From Bacteroidales bacterium UBA755 (GTDB taxonomy: Bacteria; Bacteroidota; Bacteroidia; Bacteroidales; UBA932), in contig DBKH01000037.1 of NCBI GenBank assembly GCA_002297815.1, positions 1 to 64,000 of the forward strand: 64,000 nucleotides of DNA, written 5' to 3'. This document shows, piece by piece, positions 51,675 through 60,527 of this stretch (position 1 is the stretch's first letter; each line of letters opens with the position of its first letter). The position numbers and the translations under genes are program-made. A model generated the notes under the pieces. The model ran no database searches, had not been told where the DNA came from, and saw only the letters and a list, made by a program, of their open reading frames with translations.

Positions 51675-53200
51675 ATATGAGCACGCGTGAGTTTGTAATG
51701 GTAGTACACACATTTTCAGTTGACAACGGATTTGTTGCCGACAAGCACGCTATCCAGACAGCCTATCGGAAACACCCTACGCAGAACAGCATGCGGTGTG
51801 TCAGTGATGTTCTTGATGAAATAGGTGTCAACCATGAGGTTTGTTCTTTGGAGAGTTGCTCCGATGTGGACTTGGATGGCAAGATTTTGTTTGTACCATA
51901 CGAGCTCAATCCGTTGAGATTTGTTTCCGGGCACTGCATGGACACTTTGACGCTGTATGATGGGAAAGTCAAGACGGATGTGCCTCTAAGGAAGATAGAG
52001 ACACATCTTCCGCTCTATGTTATTCAGACAGATGGACATGCTTTAGACAAGAAGGCGCGGTGCAATGTGGGATGCTATTTTAGAAACGTAATATGGGATT
52101 TGGGAGATAATGGCCTTAAAGCTTTGATGTTCGTGTTTCTTTTAGCGCTGATATTCATTAACCCAATCTCTCTTTCAACGTTCTTGCTACGTCTATGTCT
52201 GTTTTGCGGTCTTGCTGTTTCTTCATCCATTGTCTTTAATGAATTTTTCGGGACCGATGACGGTAAAGGATTGTGTGACATTGTCGGGTCGCGTGGATGC
52301 CGGACTGTTACAGACAATGCTGATTCCAGTCTGTTCGGACAGATTCCTCTTGGGGATCTGGCATTGACATATTTTCTTGTTGAGTTCATTCTTTCCTTGA
52401 CGATTCGTGACGCAACTGTCTTTCCTTCTTTCCTCTATATATCTTGCCTGACTTTGCCTATTGTCGCCTATTCGCTAGTTTTCCAGCTCAATAAACGTAC
52501 GTTCTGTGTCTATTGTCTGTTGGTGGATTTTCTGTTGGCCATGGAATTCTTGCTGCTGCTTATGGCTGCCAGCCTCCCTTGGGACATTAATGTAGGCTAT
52601 ATTCTGTGTTTCACATTTGGTTGCATCTCTGTTTTGTTCATGATTACCATCCTAAGGAACAATTCCTTGGATCGTTATACGTATAAAAAACTCAGACGCA
52701 AAGAAGAAATCATTCTTTCCGACCAGGCTCTCTTTATGAATCTTCTTAATTCGGAGCGCAGGCTCGTTTCACGTGAAGAATTAAACTTCCCGACAGTCAA
52801 CAACGGATTACATGAATATGAACATTGGCTCTTGGTGGCTCTTAACCCATATTGCCCGCACTGTCAGGAACTTGTAAAAGAATTGAGCGCATTGGAGAAC
52901 GTCCGGATAGATGTCGTTTTCGCGGTGTATGATCAGACTGGGGTCAACGCGGCAAGTTGGATCCTTGAGGAATATGATGCTAACATGGAGGACAGTGATA
53001 TGCATGCGGTGCTTGATCGATGGTATTCGTCAATGGAAGTGCCGCGAGGATGGAAAGTCAATGCTGAATATGAACGCATGGCGCTTCGGCATAGCAGTTT
53101 CGCCAAGGCCAAGCGAATAACAGAGACGCCTTTTATCTGTGTAGATGGCAGACTCCTGCCTGAAATGTACGATTATACGGAATTGCGGTTTCTTTTCTGA
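51671..53200 (+). CDS. VKOR-thioredoxin disulfide catalyst with inactive C39-like N terminus
   Basis: 509 residues. N-terminal ~120: a domain shaped like a C39 peptidase (KHPTQNSMRCVSDVLDEIGV) but without the catalytic Cys motif DCG. Membrane part: VKOR domain with the loop cysteines C202/C210 and the active CxxC C279-C282 (FCVYC). C-terminal thioredoxin-like domain with CPHC (395-398). Such fusions make disulfides in exported proteins and accompany double-glycine peptide exporters in Bacteroidota. The cysteine-bearing peptides upstream are the likely clients. Confidence 0.85.
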   Translation: MNMSTREFVMVVHTFSVDNGFVADKHAIQTAYRKHPTQNSMRCVSDVLDEIGVNHEVCSLESCSDVDLDGKILFVPYELNPLRFVSGHCMDTLTLYDGKVKTDVPLRKIETHLPLYVIQTDGHALDKKARCNVGCYFRNVIWDLGDNGLKALMFVFLLALIFINPISLSTFLLRLCLFCGLAVSSSIVFNEFFGTDDGKGLCDIVGSRGCRTVTDNADSSLFGQIPLGDLALTYFLVEFILSLTIRDATVFPSFLYISCLTLPIVAYSLVFQLNKRTFCVYCLLVDFLLAMEFLLLLMAASLPWDINVGYILCFTFGCISVLFMITILRNNSLDRYTYKKLRRKEEIILSDQALFMNLLNSERRLVSREELNFPTVNNGLHEYEHWLLVALNPYCPHCQELVKELSALENVRIDVVFAVYDQTGVNAASWILEEYDANMEDSDMHAVLDRWYSSMEVPRGWKVNAEYERMALRHSSFAKAKRITETPFICVDGRLLPEMYDYTELRFLF

Positions 53201-53233
53201 TGGCGTTTTTGAAGAATATATTTGAGTGACTCA

Positions 53234-55429
53234 ATGAGATTTGTCAGCTATATCCAACACGATTCGATGGACTGCGGCCCTACCTGCCTTAGGATGGTGG
53301 CTAGGTTCTATGGCAAGAGTTACAGCCTTCAGAACCTCAGGGACCGATGTCATATCACAAGGGAGGGCGTGTCCCTGCTGGGAATAAGTGACGCTGCTGA
53401 ATCCATCGGCTTCCGCACGACCGGGGTCAAGGTGACTTGGCGGCAGATGGTCGAGGAAATGCCGTTGCCTTGCATAGTCCACTGGAACCAACGTCATTTT
53501 GTCGTAGTCTATGATGTGGTGAAAAAGCGCGGGTCTTACAAAGTTGTGGTGGCCGATCCCGCGTCTGGCCTGCTTGAGTACCGGGCCGAGGATTTCCTGA
53601 AATCCTGGCTGGAGTCTGAGGAAAAGACTGAAGGCATAGCCTTGATTATGGAACCAACCCCGAAATTCTACGAAGAAGACGGTGATGAAGAATGCAGGCA
53701 CTATGGTTTCGGCTACGTGCTCAAATACTTGAGGCCTTACCGCTCCTACATAGTCCAGATTCTTTTGGCGATGCTCACCGCGAGTGTTATAAGCCTTCTG
53801 ATGCCATTCATCACACAGTCTGTTGTGGACAAGGGAATCGGCACCGGGAGCCTGTCCTTGATTGTTGTGCTGCTCATAGCCCAACTGACTTTGACTTTAG
53901 GCGGTCTGGCGAACAATCTAATCCGTAGCTGGCTGATGCTGCACACCACATCGAGGGTGAGCATATCCTTGATCTCTGATTTTCTCTGCAAACTGATGAA
54001 ACTACCTATAGCCTTCTTTGACAGTAAGATGGTAGGCGACATAATGCAGAGGATTGGAGACTATAACCGCATTCAGACGTTCTTGACTGGTTCATTGCTA
54101 AGCATGGTCATCGCGGTAGTTTCCTTCGTTGTCTATGGCTTCATCATGGCTGGTTACAACGCGACAATATTCATCGTCTTTCTGATTGGTGCGTCTTTAT
54201 ACGTGCTTTGGGTCCTGCTTTTTATGAAGAGAAGACGAAAACTAGACTATATGCGCTTCCAGCAAGCCTCCGCAAACCAAAGCAACATTGTCCAACTCAT
54301 CGGAGGAATGCAGGAGATCAAGCTGAACAACTGTGAGAAGCAGAAAAGGTGGGAATGGGAGGCGATTCAGGCAAGGCTGTTCAAGGTCGGAGTGAAGAGT
54401 CTTACCCTAGGACAGGTCCAGGAGATAGGCAGTACATTCATTGACCAGACAAAGAATATTCTTATGTCTTTCATCGCTGCCAAATCGGTGATAGACGGTG
54501 GGATGACGTTGGGAATGATGATGGCACTTCAGTACATAATGGGCCAGATCAACGCTCCGATTTCCCAGTTCATCACCTTTGTCCAGTCCGCACAGGACGC
54601 GTCAATCTCGCTGGACCGTCTTGGGGAAATCCACGAGATGAAGGACGAGGAGCCGTTGGATGAGGAAAGGATTAAAGACATTCCAGAGGATGCCGACATT
54701 GCTTTCCGTGACGTGGTGTTCCAGTATGACGGGCCTCATTCTCCTAAGGTTCTTGATGACGTGTCGCTGACGATTCCGTCAGGGAAGGTGACCGCTATAG
54801 TCGGTGCGTCCGGAAGCGGAAAGACCACAATGCTGAAGATGATGCTTGGATTCTATCCTCCAGTTTCGGGCGAGGTCCTGCTTGGAAATGTGCCATTGAA
54901 GAACTACAGTGAGAGTCGGTGGAGGGCAAGGTGCGGGACTGTGATGCAGGAAGGCTATATATTCTCAGATACTATCGCTGCCAACATCGCGGTGTCCGAG
55001 GAATATCCTAACATGGACAGGGTGCGGTGGGCAGCGGGCATTTCAAACATAAAAAGTTGGATAGAAGGTCTGCCTCTTGGCTACGGCACAAAGATCGGGG
55101 CAGACGGTCACGGACTTAGCTCAGGGCAGAAACAGCGCATCTTGATTGCCAGGGCTGCCTACAAGGATGCCCAATACTTGTTTTTTGACGAGGCGACCAA
55201 CTCTCTTGATGCGAACAACGAGAGAACCATCATGGAAAATCTGGATCGGCTTTTCGCGGACAAGACAGTGGTTGTTGTGGCACATCGCCTGAGTACAGTG
55301 AAGAATGCGGACAACATCATTGTCCTAGACAAGGGGAGGATAGCCGAGCAAGGGACTCATTTGCAGCTCACTGTCCTGCGTGGAAAGTATTATGAATTGG
55401 TGAAGAACCAGCTTGAGCTTGGAGGTTGA
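53234..55429 (+). CDS. Peptidase-containing ABC transporter (PCAT)
   Basis: 731 residues from ATG 53234 (an upstream in-frame TTG at 53222 is possible). C39 peptidase domain with Cys14 (DSMDCGPTC), His88 (QRHFVVVYD) and Asp108 (ADPASG), all intact. Six-helix ABC domain (about 170-450), then an ATPase with GASGSGKTT, LSSGQKQR and FDEATNSLD. It would cut double-glycine leaders and export the peptides. The GG leaders at 48247, 50496 and 61742 are all candidate substrates. Confidence 0.93.
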   Translation: MRFVSYIQHDSMDCGPTCLRMVARFYGKSYSLQNLRDRCHITREGVSLLGISDAAESIGFRTTGVKVTWRQMVEEMPLPCIVHWNQRHFVVVYDVVKKRGSYKVVVADPASGLLEYRAEDFLKSWLESEEKTEGIALIMEPTPKFYEEDGDEECRHYGFGYVLKYLRPYRSYIVQILLAMLTASVISLLMPFITQSVVDKGIGTGSLSLIVVLLIAQLTLTLGGLANNLIRSWLMLHTTSRVSISLISDFLCKLMKLPIAFFDSKMVGDIMQRIGDYNRIQTFLTGSLLSMVIAVVSFVVYGFIMAGYNATIFIVFLIGASLYVLWVLLFMKRRRKLDYMRFQQASANQSNIVQLIGGMQEIKLNNCEKQKRWEWEAIQARLFKVGVKSLTLGQVQEIGSTFIDQTKNILMSFIAAKSVIDGGMTLGMMMALQYIMGQINAPISQFITFVQSAQDASISLDRLGEIHEMKDEEPLDEERIKDIPEDADIAFRDVVFQYDGPHSPKVLDDVSLTIPSGKVTAIVGASGSGKTTMLKMMLGFYPPVSGEVLLGNVPLKNYSESRWRARCGTVMQEGYIFSDTIAANIAVSEEYPNMDRVRWAAGISNIKSWIEGLPLGYGTKIGADGHGLSSGQKQRILIARAAYKDAQYLFFDEATNSLDANNERTIMENLDRLFADKTVVVVAHRLSTVKNADNIIVLDKGRIAEQGTHLQLTVLRGKYYELVKNQLELGG

Positions 55430-55433
55430 CGGT

Positions 55434-56744
55434 ATGGCTGAGAGAAAACGTATAGAAGACTTCCATAGCGAATCCGTTCAGGAGATAATGGGGACCATCC
55501 CGTCTTGGATAACGAGGTGGGGAGTCACTGTCATATTCGGAATATTCGTAATCATATTCATAGGTTGCTGCCTGATCCGCTATCCTCAGACGATTGCGTC
55601 TCCGATTGTCATCACCTCCTCCAATCCTCCATCGAGGATCGCAGCAAGATTCTCAGGCCTGTTGGACACCGTCACTGTCGCGAATGGCGGGAAGGTGAGA
55701 AAAGGGGACCTGATAGCATTGTTAGCGACACCCGCCCGCTATGATGATGTGTTGAAAGTCAGGGCTTTTGTTGATGGTTGCAGCCGTCGTCCCTTAAAAG
55801 ATGTCCTCTCGGACACGATGTTCAGAAATAGACTTGAATTAGGGGACATCCAGGCATTGTGGACGGAGGCGGCAGCGGTGGCGGACGAGTACGCGCGATA
55901 CTCTTCCCTTGACCTGGCCGGTCGCCAGACACGGATGACAAATGATAGGATCAGCAAGAACAAGGAGTACTATGAATATCTTGTGGCGCAGCGGGACATC
56001 CTGTTGGAAGACATTTCCATCCAGAGGCACATCATGAGCAGCGATTCGATCCTGCTGAGGAAGGAGGCGATCTCTGAATATGAGTTCCAGTCGTCACGGC
56101 AGTCCTACCTTTCGAAACTGAACAGCCTGACAGGTTTCGAGTCGTCCATGAAGTCGGCTCAGTTGACTATGCTTCAATTGTCTCAGAGCGTTGATGAGAT
56201 TGAGCTTCAAAGGCTTGAGGAAGAAAATGATTATTATGTCAGAATCAACCAGTGCCTCCAAAGGATCTCCGCTCAGGTTAATGTCTGGTTTGAAACCTAT
56301 GCGATAGTCGCTCCAATGGACGGTATCGTGTCGTTGCAGGATTATTGGAGCCGAGGGCAGCACGTGAACGCTGGCGATGTCGTGGCGAGTGTGGTTCCTG
56401 ACGTCGCAGGTGTGGTCGAGGGGCGGATGAGAGTGTCTTCCACTGGATTCGGCAAGGTGTTCGTGGGCCAGGAGGTGAATGTCAGGCTGAACGGATTTCC
56501 GTACATGGAGTTCGGCATTTTGAAGGGATCTGTCAGCCACATTTCCTCCGTGCCCGAAAAGGATTCTAGTGGGGAAGTCTCGTACACTATCGAAGTCTCA
56601 TTCCCCAAAGGTCTGGTCAGCACTTACGGGAAGACTTTCCCTATGATTCAAGAGATGGACGGAACCGCTGAGATAATCACCGAGGACATGCGCCTCGCTG
56701 GTCAGCTGCTGTACCCGATAAAATCGCTGTTTATGAATAGATGA
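55434..56744 (+). CDS. HlyD-family membrane fusion protein
   Basis: 436 residues from ATG 55434, chosen for the GGAGG 8 bases upstream. N-terminal membrane helix (about 30-50), barrel-sandwich hybrid halves (PSRIAARFSGLLDTVTVANG and IVAPMDGIVSLQDYW), a long helical hairpin and a beta-barrel region. It joins the ABC exporter to an outer-membrane channel; no TolC-like gene is in the window. It lies 4 bp after the transporter stop. Confidence 0.9.
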   Translation: MAERKRIEDFHSESVQEIMGTIPSWITRWGVTVIFGIFVIIFIGCCLIRYPQTIASPIVITSSNPPSRIAARFSGLLDTVTVANGGKVRKGDLIALLATPARYDDVLKVRAFVDGCSRRPLKDVLSDTMFRNRLELGDIQALWTEAAAVADEYARYSSLDLAGRQTRMTNDRISKNKEYYEYLVAQRDILLEDISIQRHIMSSDSILLRKEAISEYEFQSSRQSYLSKLNSLTGFESSMKSAQLTMLQLSQSVDEIELQRLEEENDYYVRINQCLQRISAQVNVWFETYAIVAPMDGIVSLQDYWSRGQHVNAGDVVASVVPDVAGVVEGRMRVSSTGFGKVFVGQEVNVRLNGFPYMEFGILKGSVSHISSVPEKDSSGEVSYTIEVSFPKGLVSTYGKTFPMIQEMDGTAEIITEDMRLAGQLLYPIKSLFMNR

Positions 56745-56781
56745 GCTATAAAATCAATAATATATTTAAACTAGTTTTTAT

Positions 56782-57162
56782 ATGATTAAACGAATTATTC
56801 TTTTTTTGTCATTGTTGTGTGGCATTTCTGCCTTTTCTCTAGCTTCAAGTGATGGTGAACAAATCGAGATTGTGATCACGGATAAAGACACTGTTCCGTC
56901 AAGACCAACACACAGGACTCCGTCCAGAATTCCACTGGAATGCTATTATGATTCCGGCATGAATTGCGTTTTGATCAAATTTAAAAGCGCTGTCGGTGAG
57001 GTAATGATTGACCTATATAATTCAATGACAGGAGAAAGTGTCAATGTTACGGTTCTGGCCAATGGAACCCAGATTGTTCCTTGTCCAGGGGATGAGGGTT
57101 ATTGTACGATAACGTTTATCCTTTCAAATGGAAAACAGTATTTCGGAAATTTCCTTTTATGA
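56782..57162 (+). CDS. Small secreted DUF3244-like protein
   Basis: 126 residues, signal peptide (about 1-21). The segment YYDSGMNCVLIKFKSAVGEVMIDLYN and the C-terminal CTITFILSNGKQYFGNF resemble DUF3244-type secreted domains in Bacteroidota, which lie beside TPR-LuxR regulators. Function unknown. Two cysteines in the C-terminal half (CPGDEGYC) could form a disulfide. Confidence 0.65.
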   Translation: MIKRIILFLSLLCGISAFSLASSDGEQIEIVITDKDTVPSRPTHRTPSRIPLECYYDSGMNCVLIKFKSAVGEVMIDLYNSMTGESVNVTVLANGTQIVPCPGDEGYCTITFILSNGKQYFGNFLL

Positions 57163-57261
57163 TTGTGAAACAGGCATAAGTTCCGGATGCCATGTGGCAT
57201 CCGGGCATCTTGCAAATTACTTCAAATCACATTATATTTACGAAATAGAATATTCGTTGTT

Positions 57262-58938
57262 ATGAAGTACTTGCAAGGCTTTATTCTTTTTGTATCTTTT
57301 TTGTTCGTTTCTTGTGGCAATCAGGAAATAAAACTTACTTTGTCAGAAGTGGAGAGGTGCATTTGTGAGCATCCAGACAATGCGCTGGAAACACTTCGCG
57401 GGATGAATCAAAGTTCACTGAATACGAAAAAACTGCGTGCAAAGTATGCCTTGCTTTATGCCATGGCTTTGGACAAGAACTTCATTGACACCACGGATGT
57501 TTCTGTTATTATGCCTGCTGTTGACTATTACAAACGGCACGGCAATCCTGATGAAAAGTTGAAGACACATTTCTATCTCGGACGTATTTATCTGAATGCT
57601 CGTAGGTTGGATAAGGCTGCATACGAATATTCATTGGCTGAGTCAGAGGCGGAAAAGACACAAGATCTTGTGCAGAAAGGTCTATTGTTCATGAATTTTA
57701 GCTATTTATACAATTGGATTCATAACAATGACAAACAACTTAAATATGCGGAAAAAGGTCTGGCTTGTTACATGGAGGCTGGTGATACGAGTCGCATGAA
57801 CTTGTCATACGGTGATCTTGCGCGTGCGTATCATGGAAGGCAGGAATGGGATAAGGCTGATTCTTTATACCGTATAGGAATAGAAAAGGCGAAACATGAT
57901 TCGTTGGTCGTATCCAACCTTTTGGCCAATTACGCCAAAATGAAAATGATTCAAACGGAACCTGATCCTCATGGCGCTATTTCTCTGTTGGAGTCTCTGT
58001 CACATGAGTATCACCAATCTCTGTCAATAATTGATTATGGTGTTTATGCATATGCTTCTGACATGGCCGGTGATCACACCACTTGTGACCAAATTGTCGC
58101 TCAGCTTGAGAATCTTGATGATAAACATAATATAGATGCTTTGATTTGGTTGTCCAGGATATATAACAGAAGAGGTGAGTATAAGAAAGCATTGGATTAT
58201 TTGCAATCTGCTAAGGTGTATAATATTGAAGTGTTGGATTCTCTTTTGGCTCTTCCTGTTTCGGAGGGACTTCAGGATTATTATCGGTCCGCTGCTGAGG
58301 AGAGTCGTGTCAGAAGTCATAAGATATTGATAATATCGGCTGTGAGTCTTTCCTTTGCTGTTCTACTGTTTATGATATTTTTACTATATCATCGTGTTAG
58401 GCTGATGAAAGAACGTGAGAATGATAGACAGATGCTGCACCTTTTAGATGAGGCGAAGAGAGTGTTGGAGCAGGAGAATGCAGAGTTGAAATCCAAATAC
58501 GATATAAGTGAGGATGAACGGAAAAAGGTGCGTTTATCTTTAGCTTCTGTTTATAAGGAGAAATTTGTCACAATGGGTGAACTCTGTAAGGCTTATTTGG
58601 GCTTAAACGGTCGTAGTGATAAGAAAGATCTTATTTATTATCACGTGGAACAGCTTATTTCCGATATTAATGGAGACAATAATCTATTTGACAAATTTGA
58701 GTCTCGGATTAACCAAGATCTTAATGGAATCCTTGTCCATATGAAAGAGGACTTGGGAATTGCCGACAAAAAGGATGAACGTTTTATCTGTTATCTTATT
58801 GCCGGTTTGGATTCACAGACTATAGCAATGTTGCTTAACCTTTCCGTGTCGAATGTCTATACAAAGAGATCACGCCTGCGTGAACGTATTAGAAAATTGG
58901 ACTCTCCTTATAAAGAAGATTACTTGTTGATGATTTAA
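57262..58938 (+). CDS. TPR-LuxR-type membrane transcriptional regulator
   Basis: 558 residues from ATG 57262; the upstream frame to 57187 lacks a signal. A lipobox (FLFVSCGNQ, Cys18) and TPR repeats occupy about 30-340, followed by a membrane helix (about 354-377), a coiled coil, and a C-terminal LuxR-like helix-turn-helix (ERFICYLIAGLDSQTIAMLL... LSVSNVYTKRSRL). Architecture common in Bacteroidota and often beside secreted-peptide clusters. It is the best candidate in the window for binding the TGTAAGA repeats; this is inference. Confidence 0.85.
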   Translation: MKYLQGFILFVSFLFVSCGNQEIKLTLSEVERCICEHPDNALETLRGMNQSSLNTKKLRAKYALLYAMALDKNFIDTTDVSVIMPAVDYYKRHGNPDEKLKTHFYLGRIYLNARRLDKAAYEYSLAESEAEKTQDLVQKGLLFMNFSYLYNWIHNNDKQLKYAEKGLACYMEAGDTSRMNLSYGDLARAYHGRQEWDKADSLYRIGIEKAKHDSLVVSNLLANYAKMKMIQTEPDPHGAISLLESLSHEYHQSLSIIDYGVYAYASDMAGDHTTCDQIVAQLENLDDKHNIDALIWLSRIYNRRGEYKKALDYLQSAKVYNIEVLDSLLALPVSEGLQDYYRSAAEESRVRSHKILIISAVSLSFAVLLFMIFLLYHRVRLMKERENDRQMLHLLDEAKRVLEQENAELKSKYDISEDERKKVRLSLASVYKEKFVTMGELCKAYLGLNGRSDKKDLIYYHVEQLISDINGDNNLFDKFESRINQDLNGILVHMKEDLGIADKKDERFICYLIAGLDSQTIAMLLNLSVSNVYTKRSRLRERIRKLDSPYKEDYLLMI

Positions 58939-58948
58939 CCGAACTTTT

Positions 58949-59127
58949 TCTTACAGACCTCTTTTTTGTCCTTGACAAAATCCCACTTTTATGGCTCTTC
59001 ATGGGCGATTTCCCCTAATGAACTCTTACTTGTAAGATTATTGTCTTACAGGAGGTGCTTCTCTTGTGGTGTATTTTGTTGCATGCGTGGCAATTACGCT
59101 GTTTCTCATATATGGCGTCATGTAAGA
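58949..59127. promoter_or_regulatory. TGTAAGA operator-like elements before the radical-SAM gene
   Basis: Copies at 58949-58955 (as TCTTACA), a 14-bp palindrome TCTTACTTGTAAGA at 59024-59037, TCTTACA at 59044-59050 and TGTAAGA at 59121-59127. The last ends 42 bp before the -7 box at 59170, close to the 44-bp gap seen before peptide gene 1. Confidence 0.65.
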
Positions 59128-59169
59128 TAAAATTTGACCATCATCCTATGATACGAAAGAAAAACGATT

Positions 59170-59177
59170 TATATTTG
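59170..59177 (+). promoter_or_regulatory. -7 box of the radical-SAM operon
   Basis: TATATTTG, the same sequence as before peptide gene 1. No -33 TTTG at 19-21 bp upstream. Leader of roughly 95 bases to ATG 59280. Confidence 0.6.
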
Positions 59178-59279
59178 TGCAGGTTGACGATGATTGTTTA
59201 GAAGATGACTTGAAAATTATAAGTGTGAATTCGCTTAAAATGATATTTGGAAAATAACCACAATGCAAAAAGTGAAATT

Positions 59280-60527
59280 ATGGACGATAATTGGATAAGC
59301 GAGAAGGATATCATAACATCTTTAGTGAACTTACGCCAACTCACATTTGAAGTTACTGATGTTTGTAATTTTAAATGTAGGTACTGTGGCTATGGTGACA
59401 TGTATTATGGATATGATGATAGAAAAGGAGATAACATGCCAATTGAAACTGGTCTTCAAACTATCGATTTTTTAATAAACTTATGGAAGAATAATGTACC
59501 ATTCTCACATCACCCTTTAACATATATTAGTTTTTATGGAGGGGAACCATTATTGAATATAGATTTTATCAAAGAACTTGTCGCATATATCGAAAAAACT
59601 GATGTTAATCGTAAGTTTGTCTTTTCTATGACTACTAACGCTTATTTGTTGGACAAATATATGGATTTTCTTGTAAAGAAGAACTTTCATATTCTGATTA
59701 GTTTGGATGGTGATGCTAAGGCTAATAGCTACAGATTGGATAAACTTGGTAAAGGAACGTTTAACGCGGTAACATCTAATATTAAACTATTATGGACAAA
59801 ATATCCCGACTATTTTGACAGCAATGTTGAGTTCAATTCAGTATTGCATAATAGAAATTCTGTTGAAAGCATAAACTCTTTCATCTATAATACTTTTGGA
59901 AAGAAGCCAATTGTCTCTGAACTGAATACTTCGGAAATAGAGATTGATAAGATTGATGAATTTAAGCGAATGTATCAAAATAAGTCAGAAAGCATCAGAT
60001 GTTCAGAGAATTGCGAAAGAATCTCTGAAGATGTGTTTCTATCTGACCCATTAACATATGAGCTTATGCTATATCTTCATAGACATTGTGATAATGTTTA
60101 TATGGATTATTGTGATCTTCTCCATGGGCCAAACGAAAAGTTATATTTACCGACAGGAACTTGTATCCCGTTCAGTAAGAAAATGTTTATTACTGTTCAT
60201 GGAAAAATATTACAATGTGAACGGATAAACCACAAATATGCGTTAGGTAAGGTCTCAGAATCTGGTGTTCATCTTAATTGCACGGAGATAGCTGATTTTT
60301 TCAATAAGAAGTTGTCTTCTGTTTCCAGACAGTGCAGAACCTGTGAAAGAAAACTGAGTTGCATGCAATGCGTTTATTATATTGAAGATATAGGAGATAA
60401 ACCGATTTGTAAAGGATACGCCGATAAGGAACGATTTGCAAGTTATAGTTCGATGTGTATGGAACATCTGTATGCTCATCCATATCTTTATGCTAAACTA
60501 ATGAATGACATATTTATTGATGGATAG
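59280..60527 (+). CDS. Radical SAM peptide maturase (GG-Bacteroidales type)
   Basis: 415 residues from ATG 59280; a TTG at 59247 would add 11. The radical-SAM cluster motif is CNFKCRYC (Cys29, 33, 36), followed by YISFYGGEPL and ISLDGD. The C-terminal SPASM-like region has many cysteines (CIPFSKK, CERIN, CRTCERKLSCMQC). It matches the maturase of the TIGR04148 / TIGR04149 / TIGR04150 system in Bacteroidales, as I recall it. It should modify the GG precursor at 61742. The gene is much more A+T-rich than its neighbours. Confidence 0.85.
   Translation: MDDNWISEKDIITSLVNLRQLTFEVTDVCNFKCRYCGYGDMYYGYDDRKGDNMPIETGLQTIDFLINLWKNNVPFSHHPLTYISFYGGEPLLNIDFIKELVAYIEKTDVNRKFVFSMTTNAYLLDKYMDFLVKKNFHILISLDGDAKANSYRLDKLGKGTFNAVTSNIKLLWTKYPDYFDSNVEFNSVLHNRNSVESINSFIYNTFGKKPIVSELNTSEIEIDKIDEFKRMYQNKSESIRCSENCERISEDVFLSDPLTYELMLYLHRHCDNVYMDYCDLLHGPNEKLYLPTGTCIPFSKKMFITVHGKILQCERINHKYALGKVSESGVHLNCTEIADFFNKKLSSVSRQCRTCERKLSCMQCVYYIEDIGDKPICKGYADKERFASYSSMCMEHLYAHPYLYAKLMNDIFIDG

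Larger units (their letters stand above)
58939..59279. other. Intergenic control region before the radical-SAM genes
   Basis: 341 bp with no convincing ORF. It contains a short TTTTGTC/GACAAAA hairpin near 58964-58980, at least five TGTAAGA or TCTTACA elements and a -7 box. Richer in A+T than the regions around it. Confidence 0.65.

Noticed and set aside
53217..53224. TATATTTG just before the C39 transporter as an internal promoter
   Set aside because: It fits TAnnTTTG, but there is no -33 element and the gene is continuous with the upstream operon; kept as a possibility only.
57187..57261. N-terminal extension of the TPR-LuxR protein
   Set aside because: The lipoprotein signal begins at 57262; the extension has no signal features and is AT-rich leader sequence.
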